From Pseudaquabacterium terrae (GTDB lineage Bacteria; Pseudomonadota; Gammaproteobacteria; Burkholderiales; Burkholderiaceae_C), in contig NZ_JABRWJ010000010.1 of NCBI RefSeq assembly GCF_013266755.1, positions 62,001 through 126,000 of the forward strand: a stretch of DNA of 64,000 nucleotides, given 5' to 3'. Shown one piece after another: positions 7,916 to 15,735 of the stretch (positions are counted from its first letter, which is position 1; every line of letters starts with the position of its first letter). The translations under genes were made by a program, and so were the position numbers. Below the pieces are notes generated by a model. The model saw only the letters and a list, made by a program, of their open reading frames with translations. It made no database searches and was not told the DNA's origin.

Positions 7916-9328
7916 CGGCGAGGGCGCATTGCGGCGCGCGTAGTACCACCAGGTGATCGCAATGCACACCAGGTAGAAGGAGAAGAAGACGTAGAGCGCG
8001 GCCTCCGGGCCACCGGTCATCGCGATCGACGTGCCGTAGCTCTTCGGGATGAAGAAGCCGCCGTAGGCCGCCATCGCGCCGGTGAAGCCCAGCGTCGCGG
8101 CACCTTCGGTGTTGCCTTCGCGCGTGGCCTGCGCCACGGCCTGTGCGTTCGACGGGTCGACATCGCGCAGCTTCAGGTTCAGGAAGATCACCGGGATCAT
8201 CCGGAAGGTCGAGCCATTGCCGATGCCGGTGGTCATGAAGAGCACCAGGAACATCAGGAAGAAGCCGGTGAAGTTGCCGCCCTGGCCACCCGTTGGCAGG
8301 AAGGTCACGACGCCGAGCACCGCGAGCGCCATCACGACGAAGTTCCACAGCGTCACGCGGGCGCCGCCGAACTTGTCGGCCAGCCAGCCGCCGAAGGGGC
8401 GGATCACCGCGCCGACCAGGGGCCCAAGCCACGCATAGGCCAGCGGATTGACGCCCGGGAACTGGCTCTTGATCAGCAGCGGGAAGCCGGCGGCATAGCC
8501 GATGAACGAGCCGAAGGTGCCGAGGTACAGCACGCACATCAGCCAGTTGTCCTTGCGGCCGAAGATCGTGGCCTGCGTGGCGAACGAGGCCTTCGCGTCG
8601 GCGATGTCGTTCATGCCGAACCAGGCGATGACGGACGCGAGCAGGATCCACGGCACCCAGATGAAGGCCGCGTTCTGCGTCCACACCTGCAGCTGCTGGT
8701 TGTTCTTGATGATGGTCTGCGCATCGCCGCCGAACACGCCGAAGATGCCGGCCGTGACCACCAGCGGGCTCAGGAACTGGACCACTGAGACGCCGAGGTT
8801 GCCCAGGCCCGCGTTCACGCCAAGCGCCGAGCCCTTGCGCTCCTTCGGGAAGAAGAAGCTGATGTTGGCCATGCTCGAGCTGAAGTTGCCGCCGCCCAGG
8901 CCGCACAGCAGCGCGAGCATCAGCATCGTCGGGTAGCTCGTCGTGTTGTCCTGCACCGCGAAGCCGATGCCGATGGCGGGGATCAGCAGAGTCGCCGTCG
9001 AGATCGCGGTCCAGCGCCGGCCGCCGACCAGCGGCACGATGAACGAGTAGAAGATGCGCAGCGTCGCGCCCGACAGCGCGGGTGCCGCGGCCAGCCAGAA
9101 CAGCTGGTTCGTCGAGTACTTGAAGCCCAGCGCCGGCAGGCCGACGGCGACCACGCTCCAGACCTGCCAGATGGCGAAGGCCAGGAACAGCGCGGGCACC
9201 GAGATCCACAGATTGAGCTTGGCGATGGCCTCGCCTTCGCGGGTCCAGAAGGCCTTGTCCTCCGGGGTCCAGATGTGCAGGACGCGGCCGGGCTTCGCGG
9301 GTCGTGCCGCGTGGGTGACGCTTGTCAT
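7910..9328 (-). CDS. narK2: nitrate/nitrite transporter, MFS family (NarK2-type)
   Basis: A 472-residue polytopic membrane protein with 12 predicted helices. The NarK nitrate signature is seen in helix 5 (GGNFSSSMANISFFFP) and again in helix 11 (MTTGIGNGSTFRMIP). The first 45 residues form a hydrophilic cytoplasmic start. In denitrifiers this second NarK is usually a nitrate/nitrite antiporter that removes nitrite made by NarG; that role is taken from the family. It starts 19 bases after narK1 and is followed by narGHJI on the same strand, so it is probably transcribed with both. Confidence 0.93.
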   Translation of the reverse strand: MTSVTHAARPAKPGRVLHIWTPEDKAFWTREGEAIAKLNLWISVPALFLAFAIWQVWSVVAVGLPALGFKYSTNQLFWLAAAPALSGATLRIFYSFIVPLVGGRRWTAISTATLLIPAIGIGFAVQDNTTSYPTMLMLALLCGLGGGNFSSSMANISFFFPKERKGSALGVNAGLGNLGVSVVQFLSPLVVTAGIFGVFGGDAQTIIKNNQQLQVWTQNAAFIWVPWILLASVIAWFGMNDIADAKASFATQATIFGRKDNWLMCVLYLGTFGSFIGYAAGFPLLIKSQFPGVNPLAYAWLGPLVGAVIRPFGGWLADKFGGARVTLWNFVVMALAVLGVVTFLPTGGQGGNFTGFFLMFLVLFMTTGIGNGSTFRMIPVIFLNLKLRDVDPSNAQAVAQATREGNTEGAATLGFTGAMAAYGGFFIPKSYGTSIAMTGGPEAALYVFFSFYLVCIAITWWYYARRNAPSPC

Positions 9329-9347
9329 GTTGATTCCTTCTTTCGCG

Positions 9348-10655
9348 TCAGGCGCGAACAGGTGTTGCCGCGAGGGACATCGGGTCGCCCAGCAGCGGTG
9401 CGCGGCGCACTTCGGTGAAGTACATCCAGATCAGCGAGACCCAGACCACGCCGTACATCAGCATGAAGGCCGACGAGCGCACGGCGGTCAGGTCGAGCAG
9501 CGCGCCGAACAGGATCGGCAGCACGAAGCCGCCCAGGCCGCCGGCCAGGCCGACGATGCCGCTGATGGCGCCGATGTTCTTCGGGTAGTCGTCGCTGATG
9601 TACTTGAAGACGCTGGCCTTGCCGAAGGCCCAGGCGATGCCGAGGATGAACATCAGGCCGGTGAAGCCGTAGACGTTCAGGCCGATGTGGAAGGTCGTCA
9701 CGCCGTGGATGGTCTGCACGGTCAGGCTGGTCTGCGGATACGACAGCAGGAACAGGCAGATCCAGCTGACCCACATGACCCACCAGGTGATCGAATGCGC
9801 GCCGTACTTGTCCGCCAGCCAGCCACCGACCGCGCGCAGCACGCCGCCCGGCAGCGAGAAGCAGGCGGCCAGCAGCGCGGCGATGCGCACGTCGAGCCCG
9901 TATTCGCCGACGTAGTACTGCACCATCCACAGCGACAGCGCGACGTAGCCGCCGAACACGATGCTGTAGTACTGGCAGTACTTCAGCACCTTCGGGTCCT
10001 TCAGCGCCTTCAGCTGGTCGCTGAACTTCAGCGTGCTCGGCGCCAGGTGCGCGGGGTCACTGGCGCTGAACATCCAGAACAGCGCCAGCACACCCAGCAT
10101 CACCGCGGCGTAGACCTGCGGCACCACCGCCCAGCCGAACGCGACCATCAGCACCGGTGCGATGAACTTGTTGACCGCGGCGCCGGAGTTGCCCGCGCCG
10201 TAGACCCCCATCGCGAAGCCTTGTTGGTTCTTCGGGAACCAGCGCGCGACATACGGCGTGCCGACCGAGAAGCTGCCGCCGGCCAGGCCGACGAACAGGC
10301 CGATGACCAGGAAGTGCCAGTACGCGGTCGCGTAGGCCATCAGGTAGATGGCCGGAATCGTCGCGGCCATCAGCGCGGCCATGACGATGCGCCCGCCGAA
10401 GCGGTCGGTCCAGATGCCCAGCGGCACGCGGATCAGCGAACCCGTGAGCACCGGCATCGCGGTGAGCAGCCCGAACTGGGTGGCGTTGAGGTTCAGTGCC
10501 TTCTTGATCGGGATGCCGATGACGCCGAACATCATCCAGACCATGAAGCAGGCCGTGAAGGCCAGCGTGCTGACGATCAGCACCGACAGGCGTTTGCTGC
10601 GGGTGCCCGACGAAGGTAACGAGGCCGGAACGGCGGTGGCGGTGGCGATGGCCAT
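9348..10655 (-). CDS. narK1: nitrate transporter, MFS family (NarK1-type, proton symport)
   Basis: A 435-residue, 12-helix major facilitator that takes up nitrate. Signatures include GVIGIPIKKALNLNATQFGLL near the start, the loop RVPLGIWTDRFGGR between helices 2 and 3, and the nitrate motif GLAGGSFSVGTPYVARWFP. The ATG at 10655 was chosen because CAAGGAG stands nine bases upstream; an upstream start would add unconserved residues. NarK1-type proteins typically act as nitrate/proton symporters that start respiration before nitrite is available. It is first of the narK1-narK2 pair, 119 bases downstream of narL. Confidence 0.93.
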   Translation of the reverse strand: MAIATATAVPASLPSSGTRSKRLSVLIVSTLAFTACFMVWMMFGVIGIPIKKALNLNATQFGLLTAMPVLTGSLIRVPLGIWTDRFGGRIVMAALMAATIPAIYLMAYATAYWHFLVIGLFVGLAGGSFSVGTPYVARWFPKNQQGFAMGVYGAGNSGAAVNKFIAPVLMVAFGWAVVPQVYAAVMLGVLALFWMFSASDPAHLAPSTLKFSDQLKALKDPKVLKYCQYYSIVFGGYVALSLWMVQYYVGEYGLDVRIAALLAACFSLPGGVLRAVGGWLADKYGAHSITWWVMWVSWICLFLLSYPQTSLTVQTIHGVTTFHIGLNVYGFTGLMFILGIAWAFGKASVFKYISDDYPKNIGAISGIVGLAGGLGGFVLPILFGALLDLTAVRSSAFMLMYGVVWVSLIWMYFTEVRRAPLLGDPMSLAATPVRA

Positions 10656-10737
10656 GGTGGCTCCTTGGATACGTGGACTGTCGGCCGGATGCGCCCGCGG
10701 CAACATCCACTGATAGGCTGCGGAGTGAGCGGCAGTG

Positions 10738-10767
10738 GAACTAGGCCGCCGGAGCGCGACCTAGTTC
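10738..10767. other. stem-loop between narL and narK1
   Basis: An inverted repeat GAACTAGGCCGC / GCGACCTAGTTC (12-base arms, one G-T type mismatch) with a six-base loop. On the minus strand it lies 8 bases after the narL stop and about 80 bases before narK1. No run of T follows on either strand, so it is not a classical intrinsic terminator. It may mark partial termination, mRNA processing, or an operator for narK1. Confidence 0.5.
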
Positions 10768-10774
10768 GAAAGGA

Positions 10775-11449
10775 CTACTCCGGCTGAGAGGACAGGCCAT
10801 GCTCGCTGGCGAAGACCGCCGCCTGCACGCGCGAGCCGAGGTTCAGCTTGCGCAGGATGTGCTGCACATGGATCTTCACGGTCGCCTCGGCGATGTCGAG
10901 GCTGCGGGCGATTTCCTTGTTGCTTGCGCCGCGCGCGATCTCGCGCAGCGTGTCGCGCTCGCGCGGCGACAACGCGGACATCGCATTGCGCTGCGCCGGC
11001 TCGGGGACGGGCGGGCGCGTCGTGCTCTGGAACGCCGAGACGAGCTTGGCCGTCATGCCCGGGCTGATCACCGATTCGCCGCTGACGCTGCGCCGGATCG
11101 CCGCCAGCAGCGCATCGCCTTCGATGGTCTTCAGCAGGTAGCCGTGCGCACCCTGGCGCAGAGCAGCGGCCAGGTCGTCCTCGTCTTCGCTGACGGTGAG
11201 CATCAGCACGCGCGAGCGCGGCGCCGCCTCGCGCAGCCCCGGCAGCGCATCGACGCCGCGCACGCCGGGCAGGTGGTTGTCGAGCAGGATCACGTCCGGC
11301 TGCAGCTCGCGCGCGCGGCGCTGCGCCTCGCCGGCGTCGGCGGCCTCGCCGACGACCTTCAGCTCGCCGTGCAGGGCCAGCAGCATCGTCAGGCCGCGGC
11401 GGAAGAGGGTGTGGTCGTCAACGACCAGCAGGCGAATCGGCGGGGACAT
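10775..11449 (-). CDS. narL: nitrate/nitrite response regulator, LuxR-type output
   Basis: A 224-residue two-component regulator. The receiver domain spans residues 5-120 with the acidic pocket D11/D12, phosphoacceptor D57 (VILLDNHLPG), a Thr in MLTVSED and Lys in YLLK. A Q/P-rich linker precedes a LuxR helix-turn-helix at about 155-215 (LSPRERDTLREIARGASNKEI). The ATG at 11449 has AAGAGG upstream and overlaps the end of narX by 32 bases; a TTG 18 bases earlier is possible but less likely. It is phosphorylated by NarX and should control nar genes in this cluster. Confidence 0.95.
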   Translation of the reverse strand: MSPPIRLLVVDDHTLFRRGLTMLLALHGELKVVGEAADAGEAQRRARELQPDVILLDNHLPGVRGVDALPGLREAAPRSRVLMLTVSEDEDDLAAALRQGAHGYLLKTIEGDALLAAIRRSVSGESVISPGMTAKLVSAFQSTTRPPVPEPAQRNAMSALSPRERDTLREIARGASNKEIARSLDIAEATVKIHVQHILRKLNLGSRVQAAVFASEHGLSSQPE

Positions 11450-13319
11450 GGTCGGCCTCTTGATCAACGTCGTGCACGGGTTGCTGCGGCGAGGGCAGCG
11501 ACAGCGCGACGGTCGTGCCCGACCCCCGCCCGGACTTCACCGACAGGCGGGCGCCGATGCGTGCGGCGCGTTCGGCCATGATGCGCAGCCCGACGTGGTT
11601 GTCGTCGCGCGACGATGCGGTGTCGAAGCCGGCACCGTTGTCGATGACCTCGAAGGTCCAGGCGGGAGCCTGCACCACACGCAGCTTCACCGCCGTGGCG
11701 TGGCCGTGCTTGCGGACGTTCGACAGCGCCTCCTGCACGATGTGCAGCACCTGGATCTGCACGTCGTTGGGCAGCGCGACACCGTGCCCGATGACGTCGA
11801 TGTCGGCCGAGGTGCCGGTCTGCAGCTGGAACTTGCGCAGCGTGGTGCGCAATGCCGGCTCGATGTCTTCGGTGTCGGCACGCGTGCGGAAGTGGATCAG
11901 CAGCTCCCGCACGTCGCCATAACTCTCGAGCACGCCGGCCTCGATCTCGCCGACCGTGCGGGCCACGGTGTCGGTTTCGCCGCGGGCCAGCGCATTGCGC
12001 AGCAGCTGCACCTGGATCTTCAGGAAGGCCAGCGACTGCGCGATCGAGTCGTGCAGCTCCTGCGCGATCATCGAGCGCTCGGTCGACACGGCGGCTTCCT
12101 TGTCGGCGGCGGCAGCGCGCAGGCCTTCCATGCCCCCCGCCAGGTGGCTCGCCAGCAGCTCGATCAGCGACCGGTCGGATTCGGAAGGCAGCGTCGACGT
12201 GCGATAGAACAGGTCCACCTCGCCGAGGATCTGGTGGTGCAGGCTGATCGGCACCGTCAGCAGCGTCGAGAAGCCGGCCTTGCGGCAGTGACCCTGGGTG
12301 TGGTCATCACTGCGGATCGGGATGACGCGCGAGCCGGCGGGCTGCGCGGCCTGCCCGCAATGGCATTTGCCGGCCTGCAGGCACTGCTCTTCGGCCGCAA
12401 AGCTCGGCGGCAGGCCTTGCTGGGCGAGCAGCAGGTAGCGTTGGTTGCCGGCATCCGACCACCGCAGCGCGATGGCATCCGCGCGGGCGGCCAGGCGCAC
12501 CTGGCCGACGAAGCCGCGGGCCATCTCGTCGAGCGTCTCGGCTCGCGCGATCAGCGCGCTGACTTCGTACAACGCGGCCAGCCGCTGCTGCTGCGCCTGC
12601 AGGTCGGCCGTCTTCGAGCGCACGGCGTGCTCCAGCTCGGCGTACTGGCACTCGAGCCGCCCGGCCATCGCGTTGAAGCCTTCGGCGAGATCACGGAACT
12701 CGCTGGTCGACGGTGCCTGCACGCGCGCCTTCAGGTCGCCCTGCCGAAGCGATGCGATCGCCGCGCCCACGCGCCGCAGCGGCTCGAGCACCAGCACGTG
12801 GCTGGTGTACAGCAGCAGCATCGCGCCGACCACCGCGAGCGCGACCATCGCCAGCTGGAACGTGCGCAGCGCCGCCGTCCAGTACGCCAGGCGGTGCTCG
12901 ATCGCTCCGACCAGCTTGTCGATGCTGCGCACGAGGACGGCGGGATCGATCGTCGAACGCGGCGCGGACACCTCGGCGAAGAAGCTCGTCCAGTGCTCGC
13001 GCACGCGCGCCAGCTCGTCACGCGTCTCGTCCGAGCCGGGCACGAACAGCGGCCGCGACGGGTCGCCGTCTCGCAACAGTCCGAGGGTCGCTTCGAAAGC
13101 CGCGGCATGTGCGGGCAGGAGCTCGCGTCGACCCTCGCGCGCCTCCAGCGCCATCCGGTAGGTCATCATGCGCAGCCGCCCGGCTTCGTTGACCGCGGCG
13201 GCACCGCCTTCGAGCTGCCACGTGACCCACAGGCTGACGGTGATCGAAGCGAGCGCCGCGGCCAGGAAGGCGACGCCGGTGATGACCAGGCGGAGCGCGA
13301 GCGAACGGGGCGGAACCAT
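11418..13319 (-). CDS. narX: nitrate/nitrite sensor histidine kinase
   Basis: A 633-residue membrane sensor. TM1 is at about 10-35, a periplasmic helical bundle carries the P-box-like ligand motif (NEAGRLRMMTYRMAL, about 40-54), and TM2 is at 160-185. HAMP (185-240), a coiled coil and a GAF-like module with the Cys cluster CLQAGKCHCG...C typical of NarX follow. The HisKA_3 motif is MIAQELHDSIAQSL with the phosphorylated His, and an HATPase_c domain closes the protein (VIDNGAGF...GLRIMAERA). It precedes and overlaps narL. An FNR-type box and a TAGAGT -10 hexamer lie directly upstream, and the predicted mRNA would start at about the ATG itself, with no Shine-Dalgarno. Confidence 0.95.
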   Translation of the reverse strand: MVPPRSLALRLVITGVAFLAAALASITVSLWVTWQLEGGAAAVNEAGRLRMMTYRMALEAREGRRELLPAHAAAFEATLGLLRDGDPSRPLFVPGSDETRDELARVREHWTSFFAEVSAPRSTIDPAVLVRSIDKLVGAIEHRLAYWTAALRTFQLAMVALAVVGAMLLLYTSHVLVLEPLRRVGAAIASLRQGDLKARVQAPSTSEFRDLAEGFNAMAGRLECQYAELEHAVRSKTADLQAQQQRLAALYEVSALIARAETLDEMARGFVGQVRLAARADAIALRWSDAGNQRYLLLAQQGLPPSFAAEEQCLQAGKCHCGQAAQPAGSRVIPIRSDDHTQGHCRKAGFSTLLTVPISLHHQILGEVDLFYRTSTLPSESDRSLIELLASHLAGGMEGLRAAAADKEAAVSTERSMIAQELHDSIAQSLAFLKIQVQLLRNALARGETDTVARTVGEIEAGVLESYGDVRELLIHFRTRADTEDIEPALRTTLRKFQLQTGTSADIDVIGHGVALPNDVQIQVLHIVQEALSNVRKHGHATAVKLRVVQAPAWTFEVIDNGAGFDTASSRDDNHVGLRIMAERAARIGARLSVKSGRGSGTTVALSLPSPQQPVHDVDQEADHVPADSPAGR

Positions 13320-13354
13320 GGCGCCAACTCTAGGTACCGCGCACCCCCAGGGCC

Positions 13355-13368
13355 TTGAGCTTCGTCAA
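13355..13368. promoter_or_regulatory. FNR-type box shared by divergent narX and hemerythrin genes
   Basis: TTGA-GCTTCG-TCAA is a palindrome of the FNR/ANR/DNR class (TTGA-N6-TCAA). It sits almost exactly in the middle of the 83-base gap. For narX, TAGAGT on the minus strand (13332-13327) occupies -12 to -7 if transcription starts 41.5 bases from the box centre. For hemerythrin, TATCCT (13392-13397) lies at the matching place on the plus strand. Either direction would give a leaderless or nearly leaderless mRNA. Confidence 0.75.
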
Positions 13369-13402
13369 GGACGCAACGGCGGCCCGCGGACTATCCTGTC
13401 GC

Positions 13403-13948
13403 ATGCCGCAACCGCTTCCCGGGTTCGAATCCCTCGCCGCCACGTTCGAGCAGCCGTTCGAGATGCTGTCGGCGTGCCACGACCGCGTGCGGCGTTCGCT
13501 GCAACTGCTGGTGCGCCTGCAGGACCATCTGCTGGCGCACGGTGCGGACGATCAGGCACGACAGGCGGCCGAGGACATCGTGCGCTACTTCGGTCTCGCT
13601 GCGCCGGCGCATCACGAGGACGAGGAGCGCCACGTCGTGCCGATCCTGCAGATTGCCGACGACGTGAAGCTGCGCAAGGCGGCGCAGCAGATGCTGCAGG
13701 ACCACGCCTTGATTCGCAGCGCATGGCTTGAGCTGGCTCCGTTCCTGCAGCAGATCGGGACCGGATCCGCGCCCCAGCGCACCGGCTTCGCCGAGGCCGT
13801 CGATCGGTTCGTTCGTCTGCACGACGACCACCTGAGACTGGAGGACGAGCTCGGATTTCCCGAGGCGCGTGCCCGCCACGAGGCCCAGGGGCCGGCGGCC
13901 ATCGCCGCCATCGGCGGCGAGATGGCGCGGCGGCGCAGGGCACGTTGA
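13403..13948 (+). CDS. hemerythrin HHE-domain protein
   Basis: A 181-residue cytoplasmic four-helix protein. Likely di-iron ligands are H26 (ACHDRV), H70/H71 and E74/E75 (AHHEDEERH), H101 (DHALIR), and H140, H143 and E147 (LHDDHLRLEDE). Such proteins bind O2 or NO and in denitrification clusters are linked to nitrosative stress defence or repair of Fe-S proteins. The start keeps the family N-terminus (PGFESLAATFEQPFEML). It is divergent from narX and shares its FNR-type box; the next gene starts within its stop codon. Induction under low oxygen is inferred from the box. Confidence 0.88.
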   Translation: MPQPLPGFESLAATFEQPFEMLSACHDRVRRSLQLLVRLQDHLLAHGADDQARQAAEDIVRYFGLAAPAHHEDEERHVVPILQIADDVKLRKAAQQMLQDHALIRSAWLELAPFLQQIGTGSAPQRTGFAEAVDRFVRLHDDHLRLEDELGFPEARARHEAQGPAAIAAIGGEMARRRRAR

Positions 13949-14553
13949 TGGCCGGACCGTCACACAGCGTCGTCGACGACCTGCAGGCCGGCGCGACGGC
14001 CGTCATCTTCGCTTCGCTCGGGCTCGCGCTGCTGAACAGCGCCGGGCTGATGACCGGCGGCACGCCGGGGCTCGGCTTCCTGCTGAGTTATGCCACCGGC
14101 ATGCCGCTGGGCGTCGCGCTCTTCCTGGTCAACCTGCCGTTCTACGTGCTGGGCTGGAAGGGCATGGGCGCGCGCTTCACGCTGAAGACGCTGGCCGCGG
14201 TGACCGGGTTGTCGCTCGGCGTGGAGGCCGTGCGCCACGTGCTGGCGGTGCAGGCATCGCCGATGTACGCGGCGCTCGCGGGCGGCGTGCTGATCGGCAC
14301 CGGCCTGCTCGTGATGTTCCGGCACCAGGCCAGCTTCGGCGGCATCAACATCCTCGCGCTCTACCTTCAGAAGCGCGCCGGCTGGCCCGCCGGCAAGGTC
14401 CAGATGGCCATCGACCTCGGCATCCTGGCGGGTGCGTTCTTCGTGCTGGATGTGCAGCGCGTCGGCTGGTCGGTGCTGGGCTCGCTCGCAGTGAATGCCG
14501 TGCTCGTCTGGAACCATCGCCCCGGCCGCTATTCGCCGGCGAACCCGGCGTGA
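13948..14553 (+). CDS. YitT-family integral membrane protein
   Basis: A 201-residue membrane protein with five or six predicted helices and the family motifs TGGTPGLGFLLSY in helix 2 and FGGINILALYLQ in the second half. The ATG at 13948 overlaps the hemerythrin TGA by one base (TGATG), so it is translationally coupled. YitT/DUF161 proteins have no settled function; transport has been suggested for relatives. Its place behind an FNR-controlled hemerythrin suggests a role in anaerobic or NO metabolism, but nothing in the sequence shows a substrate. Confidence 0.8.
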   Translation: MAGPSHSVVDDLQAGATAVIFASLGLALLNSAGLMTGGTPGLGFLLSYATGMPLGVALFLVNLPFYVLGWKGMGARFTLKTLAAVTGLSLGVEAVRHVLAVQASPMYAALAGGVLIGTGLLVMFRHQASFGGINILALYLQKRAGWPAGKVQMAIDLGILAGAFFVLDVQRVGWSVLGSLAVNAVLVWNHRPGRYSPANPA

Positions 14554-14648
14554 TCACTTTCACACTCGATTCCGAACGGCTTGCGGCGAGCCCCACGGAA
14601 TTGAGCCTGCTCAAGCCCCTGCTTGCCGAGGTCTGACCCAATGGCCCG

Positions 14649-15377
14649 ATGGAACTGCCCGACTTCTTCGACCAGGTTCCGAAACTTCGCGTGCGCGACC
14701 CGCTGGCGGAGCTGCTCGGTTGTGCCACGGCGGGTGAGCTGGAGTACAGCTATGCAGACGCGGTTCGGTTGACGGGCCATTCGTGCCCGACCGTCGCTGC
14801 TGCCTACTGGTTGACCTGGCTGTCGCTGGCGCATCTCTATCCCGACGCACTGCCGGAGCGCGGCGCCATCCGCGTCGAGTTCCAGGAGGGTGCCCGCTCC
14901 GGCAGCACCGGCGTGGTGGCGGCAGTCGTCCAGCAGCTCACGGGTGCGGCGGGAAGCACCGGCTTCAAGGGCCTGGGCGGACGGTTCAATCGCGCCGGCC
15001 TGATCCGCTTCTCCCCCGATCTGCCGCTGTCGCTGCGGTTCACGCGCATCGACACCGGCCAGGCCGTGGATGCGGCTGCCGACCTGTCGCTGGTGCCTTC
15101 GGATCCGGTGCTCGAGCTGCTGCTCGCCCGCTGCGCGCAAGGGCAGGGCTCGGCGAGCGAGCTGCGTCTGCTGGGCGAACTGTGGCAGGGGCGCGTGCGG
15201 ATGCTGCTGCTCGACCTGGCCGATGACCCCGGCGTGTTCAAGGTGCGGCCGGTCGAGAAGCGCGGTGCCAGGCCGGTCGTTCGATCGCCGCTGGAGCGGC
15301 GCGAATCGGCCCGTGCCGGGATGCACGTCGTTCAGTTGCCGATCAGAGAGACAGCAATCCTGCGGGATGCTTCGTGA
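14649..15377 (+). CDS. FmdE-like domain protein
   Basis: A 242-residue soluble protein. At residues 38-50 it carries GHSCPTVAAAYW, which matches the metal-site motif of FmdE-type proteins (GH-x-CP/GY). FmdE was first described as formylmethanofuran dehydrogenase subunit E, but most bacterial members have unknown function and are seen near denitrification or anaerobic genes. The rest has an alpha/beta pattern and ends in an Arg-rich tail. It is third in the hemerythrin-yitT run, 95 bases after yitT. A 28-codon frame starting GTG at 14550 fills part of that gap. Its last 35 bases overlap, tail to tail, with the SirB2-like gene. Confidence 0.65.
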   Translation: MELPDFFDQVPKLRVRDPLAELLGCATAGELEYSYADAVRLTGHSCPTVAAAYWLTWLSLAHLYPDALPERGAIRVEFQEGARSGSTGVVAAVVQQLTGAAGSTGFKGLGGRFNRAGLIRFSPDLPLSLRFTRIDTGQAVDAAADLSLVPSDPVLELLLARCAQGQGSASELRLLGELWQGRVRMLLLDLADDPGVFKVRPVEKRGARPVVRSPLERRESARAGMHVVQLPIRETAILRDAS

Positions 15378-15735
15378 CGGCCACCGACACGATCCACGCG
15401 GCGGTCATCAGGGCCGCCAGCCACGCAGCCGCCCTGACGGGCTTGGTGAACGAGGGCCGCAACGCCACCACGCCGAGGCCGATGTAGGCGATCAGGCCGA
15501 TGATCTTGGCCGTTATCCATGGCGCGTTGCCCGGCGTCAGCTTCAGCATCCAGGCGAGCGCCAGCGCCGACAGCAGCAGCACCGTGTCGACGATGTGCGG
15601 CAGCGTCTTCGCGGCGCGTGAAGTCGCCCACTCGGCACCGAGCAGTGCGCCGGCGCCGCGCGCGAAGAATCCGACGAGCGAGATCACGACGGCGAGCTGG
15701 TGTATCGTCTTGAGGGTCGCGTAGTCCATGGTCAT
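15343..15735 (-). CDS. SirB2-like membrane protein
   Basis: A 130-residue protein with four predicted helices: a start MDYATLKTIHQLAVVISLVG, then RTLPH-like IVDTVLLLSALAL, and WITAKIIGLIAYIGLG. This fits the SirB/SirB2 family, small inner-membrane proteins with conserved His of unknown function that often stand near NnrS or cytochrome genes. The ATG at 15735 forms ATGA with the nnrS stop, which decides the start. It is the last gene of the norB-nsrR-nnrS operon and runs into the FmdE-like gene from the opposite side. Confidence 0.8.
   Translation of the reverse strand: MTMDYATLKTIHQLAVVISLVGFFARGAGALLGAEWATSRAAKTLPHIVDTVLLLSALALAWMLKLTPGNAPWITAKIIGLIAYIGLGVVALRPSFTKPVRAAAWLAALMTAAWIVSVAVTKHPAGLLSL

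Noticed and set aside
14550-14636. A 28-codon frame starting GTG that overlaps the YitT stop (GTGA)
   Set aside because: The overlap is suggestive, but no good ribosome binding site or conservation can be shown from the sequence alone.
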